Source: Sipunculus nudus (Eukaryota > Annelida > Sipuncula > Golfingiida > Sipunculidae). From it: 64,000 nucleotides of DNA. The stretch is from the NCBI GenBank assembly GCA_026874595.1, contig CM049313.1:12027508-12091507 (forward strand), written 5' to 3'. The position numbers and the translations under genes are program-made. This document shows positions 1 through 12,121 of this stretch, piece by piece (the first letter of the stretch is position 1; each line of letters opens with the position of its first letter). Below the pieces are notes generated by a model, which saw nothing but the letters and a program-made list of their open reading frames with translations, had not been told where the DNA came from and ran no database searches.

Positions 1-858
1 GTGTTGGCCAGTCTCAGATATTACATACCAAATGGCTGAGGTTGGAGCACCAGATTTATTATCTGTGATCTTAGTCACTGCATGGGCTGCATCTGGCTTT
101 GTCACCAGCTGGATATAGTTTTACGTAACTCCCAAAGACAGAGGTGTGCTGCACCCAACACTAGCTAGTTTAGAGGACTGCATTGGAAAAGCAGAATGAG
201 ATAATGAGTATGGTGGTCATTTGATATATGTTCCTGTGTACACAACCATGACCTTGAGCTGACTCTCTCTCTCTGCAATTCCACAGCCTTCCCCTTTCAG
301 CTAATTAGCTGATCATCACTGAACTGGATAAACCTCTTTGTCAAATAAATAAAAGGTGTCAACTCTGGTGAGCAAGCACTGTTCTCCAGTAAGTGTCATT
401 AGTGACGAGTAGTTTAGCTCTAGGCATACAAATTTAATAGAAATTGATTGCTTTATGCTTGAGTTTTGTTTATCTTTCCGTATAGCAGCATATGCTAGAA
501 AAATATATTAAAACTTTAATTATGTTGTTAGCTAAATACCTAAATATGTTGAATTATTAATTACTTAAAACATTTTAAAGATACACATAGGCAATATTTG
601 ATTAGTATGTCCCAGTTACTGACAGTTCCACTTAAAATTTAGATGGCAGTAAATAATTATAGTTTGGTAAGTGATTATTCTTTAAAATAAAAAAAATGGT
701 ACTTCTGCTACTTAACAGTGAAAAATGGAAAAGTCATACCATCACCAAATCATGGTAACGCTATATAATCACGAAAGATGGTCATTCATTATAAGTATAT
801 GAAAATAAATCATATTTTTTTAGTTGGCTACCTTTTTGATTGTCCTTTTTGTTTATCT
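1..858. other. gene-free AT-rich flank
   Basis: I see no coding exon, RNA gene or clear repeat here. Only short chance reading frames occur, and no splice-bounded frame with recognisable protein sequence was found. Confidence 0.5.
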
Positions 859-1065
859 GCGGGTTGAATGCGGGCTGACGTTTGGAAAAATGCGGGGCGG
901 TGCGGGCTGAAAGCCAAATGTGCGGGGAGAGTGCAGGTCGGTTTATTCTTAATTAGTGCGGTGCGGGGCGGGTTTTCACAACTGCGGGGCGGGGCGGTTG
1001 CGGGCTGAAGGTTTCTTTTGCGGTTCGGGGGCGGACTATGGATTCCGTCCCGCACAGGGCTCTAG
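859..1065. repeat. GC-rich degenerate repeat, possibly hAT-like element end
   Basis: A sharply GC-rich island in AT-rich surroundings. It is built from variants of TGCGGGGCGG, TGCGGGCTGAA and GGCGGGTTTTC. On the minus strand the right edge reads CTAGAGCCCTGTGCGGGACG, which resembles the CAGRG-type ends of hAT transposons. I did not find the matching left terminus or an 8-bp target duplication, so the class is a guess. The composition break itself is plain. Confidence 0.4.
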
Positions 1066-2566
1066 TACACGTATTTATTCTACGTGCTATTTCCCTCTTC
1101 AGTTGGATGGCCAGAAATATTATCCCGATAAACAAAAATATGAATAGACAATGTGAATGAATATGTTGGAAAGAAATATGTGATCTCATTTTATAATTAG
1201 TTTAATTATATTAATTTGTATCTTTTAAGTTTAATTTACAGTTACTTCAATTCATTATTATAAGGGTACTACTTTGACTTGTGAAATTTGATTAGAGATT
1301 TTTTTTTTGATTTGGTTAATCCCAATATTAATCATACTTGACATTTTATCGCCGTCATTATCATCCTTTCCCGACGGGCACCCTTTTGGCTTTTTAGCAA
1401 TACGACATCACACCCAAGTGTTGTACATCAAGATAGCTATTTACTTTACTCATTATTCCAGATGTGCAGAAATCTCTAAGTTCTTGAAGGAGAAATGTAG
1501 AAATTTGTGTGCGATAATTTTATTCAAGAGTGTTTTATATCAGACCCTGTGCTGTGCCGGTGAATATACAGTGTGATTTATCAGTATTCGTTATGGTCTA
1601 TCAAGTCAGTTAGAATTGTTATCTTGTGCCCAATCGATCATTGGTGTCTAGATAGTAGTTTCTCATATTACCCTTGCACCTTTACTTGATCAGCCCAGTT
1701 GTCAGGGTCGATAACAATCGATGTTTTTCGATCGGACGTTGCGTTTTACTGTACACACACTTTCTCCTTGTGGCATAAGATTTCTGTTTGTGCCCAGTAA
1801 GAGACGTGGGCCGGCCAAAATCATAGGCATTAGTAAGTGTATATAATTATATTATACAAAAGATTAGCTCCAAAAATTAGTCTTAACCAGGCTTTAATAT
1901 TATGATCCTTCATGCTGTTGAGATGCACAAAGCTAACAAGCTGAATAATGAGTCTGTACATATGAAGTCATACACAATGTTATCCTCAGGAAAGAAAATG
2001 TTCCTTTACTAAGGCAAAATGTATTTTTGGGGGGAATATCATAAAAAAACAACCCGAAGCATTTTGAAATCTCGTATCCTTAGTTCAGTAAAAGAACCGT
2101 TGTTTGGAAGTAAATTTGCCCGTTTTTTAATCTTCTGACAAGGTTTCGGCAGCTCCTCCTGTTAGGATTTTAGCTTGGGTGAGTTTACTTTAACTTTATA
2201 GTTTACCGATTAGGTCGTTAGGTCGTGTGATAACTCGATGACATGGCATTTAGCGTTCCGGCATCAAGACCTTTCAACAGTGCTCGACACAAGCACAGGA
2301 GCTAAAATACCCAGCAGTTTAATTCAAATCATGTTGCGGTGCTCTGGTCTTATCACAATAGATAAATTACCAATAAAGCAAAAAGCCCTGAAAACAGTCT
2401 CTAACTTTTATATAACGGTACATTTCGCAATTTGTCATTATAAACAATCTTCGGATACGTGGAAGTTAGTGTTAAGGTAAAAAAAAAAAAAAAAAAAATG
2501 GTACGGTTTTCAGGCACTTTTTTTCAGAAATTAGTGAAGGCGGGCGATTTTTATTTTACCTCTTTT
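1066..2566. other. gene-free stretch left of the LTR element
   Basis: No supported gene. The stretch is AT-rich with a poly-A run near 2481-2498. The reading frames present (up to about 90 codons) show no family features and are treated as chance. Confidence 0.5.
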
Positions 2567-2570
2567 GTAT

Positions 2571-3354
2571 TGTTACGAAACCTAATATAAACAGATAACG
2601 TATGCATGATGAACACAAATTCTGTAACGGAGATAAAAAAAATCAGATTCAGTAACACTAGGCAGCGTGAAATGTCTAGGGGAATGAATAAAGAAGTCAG
2701 TGTTTATTTTGTTAACAATAACCATAATTTATTCTTAAAACAACCCCAACATTACAATACACTAAATCAATACAATTATACAGTAAAACAGCGGTATAAC
2801 AACAAATCAATACAATCACACAGAAATTTAAACAATGTGCACAGTACCTGGATACCAACACCGTCACAACGATAATTTTTTTTAAATGTATACTCTCGGG
2901 GAATGACAGTCCAGTGTAAAGCTCTTGTAACAATCAAGAAAGTAAACTGAAGTCCCAATGCACAGAATCCAGGAGAAATTCTGAAGAAAATCTATAATTG
3001 CCGCTCTCCTAGGTCCTAGAAAGTGACACACGCTTCTGCATCCGCTGGAATCTTCTCTGCTGCTCCCGGCTCTAAAACACAGCCCCTTTATATACTCTTT
3101 ACCCCAAGCCGAGAATTTCCACTTCTCGAACAGTCTAAGAATAATACATTCTACACGGTAAGCACGCGCTACAGGAATCATCTAGAAGAACACCGCTACG
3201 CGTCTCCACACACCAGGGTCCACGTGACCTCGGCCAGGCGGGAAAGCCCCTAGCTCGCATGACAACGAGAGTTCAACCAGTACGGATTAAACATAGAGTG
3301 CAACAAAAACACGAGTTACGCCCGTGTCACACATTAAAAAGAGCACCTTTAACA
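2571..3354 (-). repeat. 3' LTR of the gypsy-like element
   Basis: A 784-bp repeat closely matching 18731-19517 in the same orientation, with scattered substitutions and small indels. In element orientation it starts TGTTAAAGG and ends GTAACA. It holds a minus-strand TATATAAAG box at 3086-3094. The LTR differences are visible in every line, so the insertion is not brand new. Confidence 0.92.
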
Positions 3355-3363
3355 CCCCCCTCC
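3355..3363 (-). other. polypurine tract
   Basis: The minus strand reads GGAGGGGGG directly abutting the 3' LTR. This is the expected position of the plus-strand primer of an LTR retrotransposon. Confidence 0.7.
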
Positions 3364-3485
3364 AGTAAGAAAAAAAAAAGTTTTCACGGAAAACTTTCTT
3401 TTTGAGATCACAATCACTAAATTTTTACAACATCTCGAAAATCATCTTATTTACAACATTACATAAACATCTTGTTTACAATATT

Positions 3486-4875
3486 TCATCCCGATAAGCA
3501 ATCAGCAAGTACATTGTCTTTCCCTTTAATGTGTATGATATCAAGATTGTAATCCTGTAAGAACAAACTCAATCTCAACAATCTTTGATTTTTACACTTC
3601 AACCTGTCCATGGACGGGGATTGTGATCACCGAAGACAATGATAGGCCTGTCGGATGAAGTAACATAAACTTCAAAATGTTGCAACGCCAAAATCAAAGC
3701 CAAACATTCTTTTAAGTGGAGTAGTTTTAACTGGTTTGTAATAAACTTTTTTGAGAAATAACAAATTGGATGATCTATGCCAACTTTGACTTCTTGTAAC
3801 AACACAGCACCAGCAGCAGTATCACTAGCATCCACAGCTAACTTAAAAGGTATAGAAAAGTCTGGAGCTGCCAAAACTGGTGACCTCTTCAGAATTCCTT
3901 TCAAATTCTCAAATGCATTAACACACTGAACATTCCATACAAACTTTTGTTTCTTCTTTAACAAATTAGTCAAAGGCTCAGCTATAGCAGCAAAATTTGG
4001 ACAAAACTTCCTGTAGTATCCAACCATACCAAGAAAACGCATTATTTGCTTTTTGTTTTCAGGTCTAGGAAATGCAGAAATAGCACTTATTTTAGCATCA
4101 ACAGGTTTGACCTGACCCTGCCCTACAATGTGACCCAAAAATGTTACTTGTGCATGACAAAACTCAAATTTTACTAAGTTGACGGTCAGACGTGCTTCAC
4201 TGAGTATTTCGGAGAGGTCGCGAAGAATTCGCAGATGTTTCTCCCGGGTGTCGCTGTACACGGTGAGGTCATCAATACATGAGTCGCAGCCCTGAATGTG
4301 CTTGACAACCGTATGGATGAGGCGCTGGAACGTGGCTGGCGAGTTCTTCATGCCAAACGGCATAACTTTATACTTGTACAGTCCTTGCGGCGTCACAAAT
4401 GCGGACACTTCTTTCGCTCTTTCTCTCAGCGAAACTTGCCAGAATCCAAGTCAAACTTGGAGACATGTCTGGAGCTACCGACTCTATCAATACAATCATC
4501 CATCCTCGGAATCTGGAACGTGTCAGTCTTGGTGACAGAGTTAAGTTTTCGATAATCTGTGCACATACGGTAACTTCCATTAGGTTTTGGCACAAGAATA
4601 CATGGTGAACTCCAGTTACTGTTACTAGGTTCAATAAAATCATTGTCCAGCAAATATTGAATCTCATCCCGTAGATACTTTTGCTTTTCTGGATTCAGTC
4701 TGTATGGATGTTGCTTGACTGGGCTTGCCTCGCCAATATCGACGTCATGGGACAACATGTTAGTTCGCGTTGGAATATCACTAAACAAATGTTCATAATT
4801 CCGCAGCAGGTTCTTGAGGTCTTGTTGTTGTTGTGTGGTAAGGTGTGACAGTTTGGCATCCTGGTTGTTAAGCAA
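3486..4875 (-). pseudogene. reverse transcriptase and RNase H
   Basis: Minus-strand RT begins with the palm entry region (SPVKQHPYRL) and continues through WSSPCILVPKPNGSYRMCTD. It breaks frame around 4408-4426 and resumes with SAFVTPQGLYKYKVMPFG. The active-site box reads CIDD where YIDD or YVDD is usual (+ strand about 4270-4281). The connection domain (LGHIVGQG, FLGMVGYYRKFCPNFA) and RNase H (AVDASDTAAGAVLLQ, LKECLALILALQHF) follow. After another frame change near 3600 the tail IIHIKGKDNVLADCLSG ends at a stop at 3486-3488. Confidence 0.88.
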
Positions 4876-4939
4876 GTATGTGTTTTTTAATGGTACTGTA
4901 CCACACTTAATGTGTACATCACACTTACAATCAGTATCT

Positions 4940-5300
4940 ACTTGAACTGGGTCAGGGTAAATTTTACATAATTAACAGCAGTAACATTATGTACACCATC
5001 TGATGTGGTATTTCTGTCATAATATGGTTTCAACATGTTAACATGGCACAGTTGTTTCTTCTTATGTTTATCTTGTGTCCACAGTATGTAATTTAAATCA
5101 ATGACTTTCTTCTCAACAATGTAAGGACCAAAATACCTAGCTTGCAGAGGTCTGCCAGGGATGGGAAGTCAGGCAAGGACCTTTTCACCAGGATCAAACG
5201 TCCTACTTACAGTGTGCTTATCATACTTTGTTTTCATTTTACTTTGTGCCGATTTTAGATTTGACTTGGCAATCTCACAAGCATTATGCAGTTAAGTGCG
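4940..5300 (-). pseudogene. integrase C-terminal region, degraded
   Basis: Minus-strand fragments in this stretch read PGRPLQARYFGPYIV and LCHVNMLKPYYD. These are typical of the GPY/F module at the C-terminus of gypsy integrases. In-frame stops interrupt it. It sits directly between the integrase core and the RT, which supports the integrase-first order. Confidence 0.6.
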
Positions 5301-5361
5301 AATGTCTGAGACATACCGCAGTAAACTTAGAGAATCAGGATTTTCACACAAGAGTTTTTCT

Positions 5362-6001
5362 TTAAGCAGTTTCAATTGACCTCGAACGGAGATTTCCAAA
5401 AGCTTTTTCAAAGGGACTGACACCCAAGAACTCTTGAAAGGATTCTCTGACAGCAAACAGCAATAGGTGGATTCCTTCATCCAAGTCTTTCTGTGTGTCA
5501 TAGCAATAAATCCTGATCATGGTTTTTAATGTCTGGTGAAAACGCTCGAGGGCGCCCTGGCTTTCAGGATGATATGGCGAAGAGCTGTACTGTTTTATAC
5601 CTAGCTCAAGCATAACTTGTTGGAATAAGCTAGACATAAAATTAGACCCTTGGTCAGACTGGACGGATTTTGGTAATCCAAAATTTGTAAAACACTTGGT
5701 GAGACCTTTGACGACATTTTTGGCATTAATTTTGCCCAATGGTAGTGCCTCAGGGAACCTGGTAGATGCGCACATAATTGTCAGCAAGTATTCATGTCCG
5801 GATTTTATTTTGTGCAGTGGTCCAACACAATCAACAATAATCCTACTGAATGGTTCCTTGAAAGCAGGAATAGGCCTAAGATTGGCCTTAGGAGGATTCT
5901 GATTGGGCTTGCCTACCATCTGGCATGTATTGCATGATTTGCAATATTGTACAACATCTTTCCTGAGGTTAGGTCAATAGAAGTGTGTACTAACTTTCTG
6001 A
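5362..6001 (-). pseudogene. integrase Cys pair and catalytic core (3' piece)
   Basis: On the minus strand the CKSCNTCQ zinc-binding pair is followed by an rve core. Core motifs are IIVDCVGPL (first Asp), SVQSDQGSNF (second Asp) and YHPESQGALERFHQTLK (Glu), so all three catalytic acidic residues remain. An in-frame TGA lies between the His and Cys pairs (near 5974), where related proteins have Trp. The frame closes at 5362 after a further shift. This integrase catalysed cDNA insertion in the parent element. Confidence 0.88.
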
Positions 6002-6004
6002 TAA

Positions 6005-6326
6005 CACTATGAGAACTGGGCTATCACAAAGGGAAGGTCTGTGACCGTTTTCATCACTCCTGGTCACTGCCACGCAACAGGTAATTAGCAGTGATGGGGA
6101 GTGACTAAACTGTTCACAGACTATCACTGTGTGACCAGTAGTGATAGTTGAGCAGCCCGTGGGATCAGTTGATGGGGAGTGACTGGCAGTGATCCTGAGT
6201 GAACATAGTTACTCCACCAGACACTAGCTCCATGAGAGGTGATAATAACTTAGACCACCAGTGATCCTAGTTGGTGGATGATTGACAGGAAGTGACCAAG
6301 AGTGACCAGGAGTGAATCTTGGTGAT
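6005..6326. repeat. left terminal inverted repeat of the CACTA element
   Basis: A long inverted repeat matching 15761-16115 with few differences. It is rich in AGTGAC/AGTGAT motifs in both orientations, for example around 6110-6200 and 6285-6326. Such subterminal repeats are usually transposase-binding sites in EnSpm elements. Confidence 0.88.
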
Positions 6327-6689
6327 AAGTACTAGTATTAAGCCAAAAGCACAGAAGTAAATCATGGTTTATTAATCAACCCAGTTTCATGTTAACAGAA
6401 ATTTATTTGTACAGCTGTTAATTTGTCTGTTATTTTCTTATTATGTAGACAATAGGATTCAAAGACTAAACCTTACAGTTGCATGCTTTGGAAAAAAATA
6501 TGGACCAAACGAAGGAGAATACATCTTGACGGTCAAATCTTCAGCAATATAAGCTTTTTTTGTGAATCTGAAACCTGAGAAACAGCATGCATTTTTTTAC
6601 CTGAAATTTGGGAACATTAAACCGTAAGGAGGGGAGATATCTCTCTGTTTTTAATGCAACAACAAACACATCTAGTTCTCATTCTTCCT

Positions 6690-7945
6690 GGGAAAAATGA
6701 GAATTCCAGTGTTTCCAGGGAGGATTGAGAATTCTCATTTTTCCTAGGAGAGACTGGAATAGTTTTGAAATTCAAACCTGGGAAAAATTAGAATTCTCAT
6801 TAATCCTTGAAGGAACAGGAGTCATTCCATGCCAGGTTTGAACTCTTTAGTTTTACCTTTGACAAATTTTTTCTCACATCTAAGTTTTGAACTTAGAGAA
6901 AATGAAACTACACAAAAATCAAATTTTCTTTATAAAATGAGATGCATACTATTGCAAGTTGGAAGGAGTATGAAATTATCAATTTTTATAATTCTTAATT
7001 ATTATTTTGTGCCATTAGTTATTTTAAATGGTAAATGCAGGTTCTAGCCTTAGAATAAAAATAAAATTACATTCTACTTTAAAGGCCAGTAATGGTTTCA
7101 TTGGATGCTAAAAGAGTGTAATGATATGTTATTTAAGTAGGTGTTTGTTTTTTTTATTATATGAACCTTCCCTTCCTATCAAAGGATATCATTTACAATA
7201 ATGTAGTCTCTCGTGTAAATGGAGGGGGAAAAACTACTCGCTGGCACAACTGGAAGTCCATTTATGTAGACAAGTGTGATTCAGCCAAATGATCCTTAGC
7301 ACTGTCTTATCTGACCATCCCCTCTACACCAGCTTATATACACTATTAAGGCTGTAGTTAATTGTTGGTATGCTTCAAGGAAGGTTAAATGAAAAACCTG
7401 ACATTTATCGGTAGGCCTAAATGAAAGGCCATACATGTGTAGCTTTGTCCTGAATTATTATGGCAGTCCCATGATACAAGTTAAACTTCTAGTGCAATAT
7501 GTCATTTCTAAGCTTTTTCATGTCCAGGCAAACATTTTAATTTCAACTCAATAGAATGTGAAAACAGACCATATTAAATTTCAGAATAATATGTAATAAA
7601 AGCGCCATGCTCAGTGCACAAGCAGCTGCATTGAATGAATGGGTTGAACAGGCTGTCTGCCAGGGGCGCTAGTTGTTTGCCTGCACTTTTTTCAGACAGG
7701 CAGGCATATTCTACCTCCAAACATGAAAGTATCGGTATTAGCGATATCATATATTAATTTAGTTCTAGGAAAAATGAGAATTCCTTTCAATTGTTCCTAG
7801 GGAAAACAGAATTCTCCTTTCTCTTTGGAAAAATGAGAATCAAAAGATATTATGAATTGATTTTCATTTTTTCTAAGAAGAATGGGAACTCTCGTTTTTC
7901 CAGGAAAAGCCGAAATTCTCATTCTTCCAGTGTAGATTCTTTATC
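6690..7945. repeat. two clusters of GAGAATTCTC-type motifs
   Basis: Clusters at about 6690-6810 and 7765-7945 repeat a motif of the form GGAAAAATGAGAATTC and its inverse. The perfect palindrome TTGAGAATTCTCA lies near 6727. The two clusters look like related subterminal repeats of one nested element with the AT-rich 6812-7765 between them. No target duplication was found. Confidence 0.4.
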
Positions 7946-8944
7946 TTAGAACAGGAGAGCCCACAGCTGGAGTGGACCTTGCTCTAGATCCTGTGCTCTC
8001 TCCCTTTGCTATGCTGCTTTCTGCTGTGAGACTAAGGACAAGGATCTGACTGCACCTCTGATAATAATGGTTTTGAAGATACTATGTTTTCCCAGGCTCC
8101 ATTATAGAATAATTTTGGTGTACATTTGTAGTTGAACCATATCTCAGCAAAAAGCTGACACTGCCCCTTGCAAGTTTAAAGAGACTCAAGTTGCCTCACC
8201 ATGTATCAATAAAATGTTTTCTCATGGGGCTTAAGAATCCAGCATGGCAAGTGAGGCCCTTACACTTATGTGAAGGCTGGACTGGTTGATTACATAAGAC
8301 AAAACACAAGAGACAAAATGTGAGGGTGTCAAGTTCAAAGTTAAGTTGGCTTGTGAGGGGCCAGGGCGATGGCACTGGCTGCATTGTTTATCTTTATACC
8401 ATGAGTCTGTTGGTGGTCAGGGCTGGGATAGCCAATAAACATGCTTATAGAACTAAGTGTTCTTCATGCAACTGTATTATGGCCATGTGGATCCAACCTA
8501 TGAATGTTTTTTAATTTTGAAGAGTTTGGAAGGAGCTGTGGTCTAAAACTTTCTATTAAAAATTAAATTACAAGAGATTGATAAATTCTTTTAAACTGTT
8601 TCCAACAATTTGCCGGAAAATGAAAACAAATGGCAGGTCAAATTTCAAGTGAGTGAAAAGTTACTTGCTATAACCAGGGCAAGCACATTTGGCAATTAGC
8701 CACACCTCATTATTTTCTCATCAGCTTGCTGTATCACTGGTATACAGTGTTAGCCTGCCTGACAGCCTGGTGTTTGGCAATGTGTAAAGCTTTTTAGGCA
8801 GTGACCAGACACAAACATCTGGCTTTCTCTGACATGCAAGCAGTGCCTTTAGCCTGTCAATCTGTCTGAAAATTACTGAAAACTTTGTGAAAATATTGAA
8901 GTCTTGCTGCACTCATGACCCTGAATATACACAGCAGATGGACA

Positions 8945-9650
8945 ATTCAGAAGTATTGTAAAGTTACCAAAAAGTCAGAAAAGTACCGAAAAGTTGCCAA
9001 AAAGTACCAGTTTATTAGTGCACTCATGATATAGAATATATAAAGAAGGCAGTCACGTTTAATGGACCAAAATAATTACTGAAACATTACTGAAATGTCA
9101 GAATGTATAAATTGGAACAAAAATGAAATATACCAAAAGTTATCAAAAAGGCACTGAAAATTGCCAAAATTTACTGAAATGTTACTCCAATGAATAAAAT
9201 ATTGTTGAACTCAAGACTGAATATTCATAAAGAGAGCATTTTAAAAATATGTAAAAGTTATCACAGAAATACTGAAGACTACCCAAAAAGTAAGCCCAGA
9301 ATGGGTCTTGTTGAACATCAAAAGGTACCAAATGTTACTGAAAAGTACCAAAAAATGACTAAAAAGTTTTACCGAACAGTTATTTAAAAGTATTAAATTG
9401 TAAATCAATGAATACACAAAAATTACCAAAAAGTTGTTTTAGACTGTCAGTTAACTTAGCAAATTGTATACACTTTTAATCCTACATTACTGAGGATGAA
9501 AAGTAACTGAAAAGTAATTAAAAGATACTGAAAAAGACTAAAAGTACCAAAGTGTAGCTCAAACATAAATGAAACTCTAAAAGGTAGCCTGAAAATGTGT
9601 CTTAGAGAAAAGATTCTTAACATGTGACCCTGGTAAACAGGTGTAGGACA
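8945..9650. repeat. degenerate array of AAAAGTACC / TTACTGAAA motifs
   Basis: For about 700 bp the plus strand repeats loosely spaced forms of GTTACCAAAAAGT and ACTGAAAAGTACC, with period variable around 15-30 bp. The opposite orientation of the motif occurs at 11563-11690. It lies inside the CACTA element and is non-coding. Confidence 0.5.
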
Positions 9651-10788
9651 AAATGATTTAAGCCCTACCAAACTAAAGCCCTCCTGGACATGCCCATGAG
9701 CACATAAACATATACTGAATACACACTATTGGTATAATGGAATGTTATATACATTTTGAAATGGATATAGTAGTATATAAAAAAAAAAAACAATAGAAAA
9801 CCATATTAAATTTTATATTTTAATCCATTAAAAGGGTGGGCTTTTGCCCTAGTCTGCACTTTGAGGGTAAGGGGTGGGATTTTGTCCATTGGGCTTTGTC
9901 CAGGTAGACATTTGTCCATCACCAATAGTAAACCGATGCTTTTTCACATCTCTGTCACACAGCTAACTCATCAAACGCCCACCCAGACTCAAGCCCTCCC
10001 GGCCATGCACATAAGCACATGTACATATATAATACATACTCTTAGTTTAATGGACCGTTATATATATAATGTCCTCTCAAGTATGTCTTGATAATGTAAA
10101 ATTAAACTGTCATCTTTAAATGCATTATTGCAAGTATGTTGTTTTGTCTGCTTTTAAAATTCTAACAGTACATTTAAAAGAAACACTTAAACACTTATAC
10201 ACTCATAAGGATTGTGACATATATTGAAATCTGTAGATCAAGGGACAGGGCAACAGACAGACAGACCAATATCAGGGTCCTGTAATACTCATAAAACTGT
10301 CTCTTTGGAACAGTAAGTATGATAATGATATAATACTCATAAATCACAAGAGGAGGGAAAATGTCACCAATAGAGAACCTCTGTTTTCTGATCCATTAGC
10401 AAGTAACATATTTGAAATATCCCATAATGATAATAATAAGCATCACTCACCTTTGAACATGGCAAATATAACTTGAATATCCATATAAAGATCATTGAAA
10501 TCTGACCACTCTTACACATATTACATGCACATTCGTATGAGAAGGGGTTTGATGGCCATCTTGAAAAAAAAAAAACAGCGGTCATATTGGATTCTGACTG
10601 GCTAACATGGTTTATTGTATTAACTGGAGTATTCAAGCAACACATGTATTTTCTGGACTATTACTGAAAAGTGAATGGATAAGATATATACAATTGAACC
10701 TCTCCTTACAGGCACCTCTGTACTGAGGGAACTTATTTACAGTTCCTAATGAGGAGTTTTTTGAAAATTTACTGTTTATTTTCATATG

Positions 10789-10972
10789 CAGTGAAACGTC
10801 GATATGTCGAACTCGCTTATGTCGAATACCCTGCTTATGTTGAAATTACAGACTCAATATTCCGGAAAACAATAGTTAAATTATTATCAAATAAAACCCG
10901 TTTGTGTTGAACCTCGGATGTGTCGAAGATTTTTGAGGGTCCCTTCGAATTCGACATAGCGAGGTTTTACTG
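10789..10972. mobile_element. 184-bp pogo/Tigger-like MITE
   Basis: The ends form an imperfect inverted repeat. The left is CAGTGAAACGTCGATATGTC and the right, read inversely, is CAGTAAAACCTCGCTATGTC. CAGT-AAAC-CTCG termini with a 150-250 bp body are typical of Tigger/pogo-derived miniature elements. The expected TA duplication is not clear at the left edge. Confidence 0.55.
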
Positions 10973-11214
10973 TATTTATTAGTCTCTCTGCATTCCTATA
11001 ATAGGGTTGATAGTCTACCTGATGGCTCAACTGATGTTGATTAGCTCATCTGAAGCTGATGTGTCATTTCAGCAAATTTTATATGCTCTGTTCGGCAAAT
11101 TTGATGATGGGTTGATAAGATAAACACATAAACAACCATTCGGCGTAAGCCCTTTGATTGCGAGTATGTAGGTCATGAAATTCATGACCTCTTATCAAGG
11201 GAACCTCTCTATGT

Positions 11215-11480
11215 GGGCATCTTTTACATCTTTTATGTAAAAATCATATCATTATATGATTAGAAAATGTGTCCTAATATGATTACTTACTTAAAGTTAA
11301 ATTTAAGCCTCAGTTATCAGTGTGGTGTTTACACCACTGATGGGATCATTTAGGCAACCGCCAATGGCCATTGACTGCTACACGGTCCTAAATCCAGAAA
11401 TCTGTGCATCCCATCCCATGCTTGGACCCTCAGAACTGAGCGTTTGTAAACAATTTTGAACATCAGAGACCCTTATTCCC
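11215..11480. repeat. dispersed repeat, copy 1
   Basis: This stretch is recognisably similar to 62400-62690 in the last intron region of the window. Shared landmarks in order are an ATTATATGAT block, a cAGTTaTCAGyGT block, GCAACCGyC and TTTTGARCATCASAGAC. Family unknown. Confidence 0.4.
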
Positions 11481-11562
11481 ATGCATCCGCCTGAAAGCCC
11501 CGATATATGCAATGAAATCATGAAATAATCCAGAAGGATCATGAATGGAGCTATATTTTAAT

Positions 11563-11690
11563 ACTTTTCAGTACTTTTGATAAATTGTTGGTAATTTTGA
11601 TAGCTTCTCCATACTTTTCAGTAATTATAAAGCCCTTACCCATACTTAAGTACTTTTTGGTATTTTTCAGTAATTGTTAAGACTCCTCTA
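11563..11690. repeat. inverted block of the AAAAGTACC-type motif
   Basis: The plus strand reads TTTTCAGTACTTTTG, TTTTCAGTAATTAT and TTTTTGGTATTTTTCAGTAA. These are the reverse complement of motifs in 8945-9650. The pair flanks a ~1.9-kb segment. Confidence 0.4.
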
Positions 11691-12121
11691 ATTAACTTAT
11701 TAGAAATTATGTGCTGACGGCATAATTCTGTATTTTATCCATTCATGCACAATGTGAATAAGGATATTGAGTGGACCAGATCCAGTACGGGATTTGGACT
11801 TGACAGAGTCATAAGGAATTGGTCTCACGCTGGACCAAACAGGTATTAGACTATATCAGGCTTTGAATTCAGGCTGGCCTAAAACCTATTCAGGATTCTG
11901 TCTCGACCAATTGCTGAGTGGCACAGATCTGGGAATTGATAGACAGAGACTTTTATGTGTGTCATAAGATGTAACACGGTACACGAGTGTTAGGAATCGG
12001 TTATACTTTCATGATAGATCATCAGTAAAAATTGGATGATCTCTACTGATCAGAAATTTTCAGTTGTTTAGAGGTATAAATGTTTGTGACCATATATAGA
12101 TCGGAACATCATCTCATCTGA

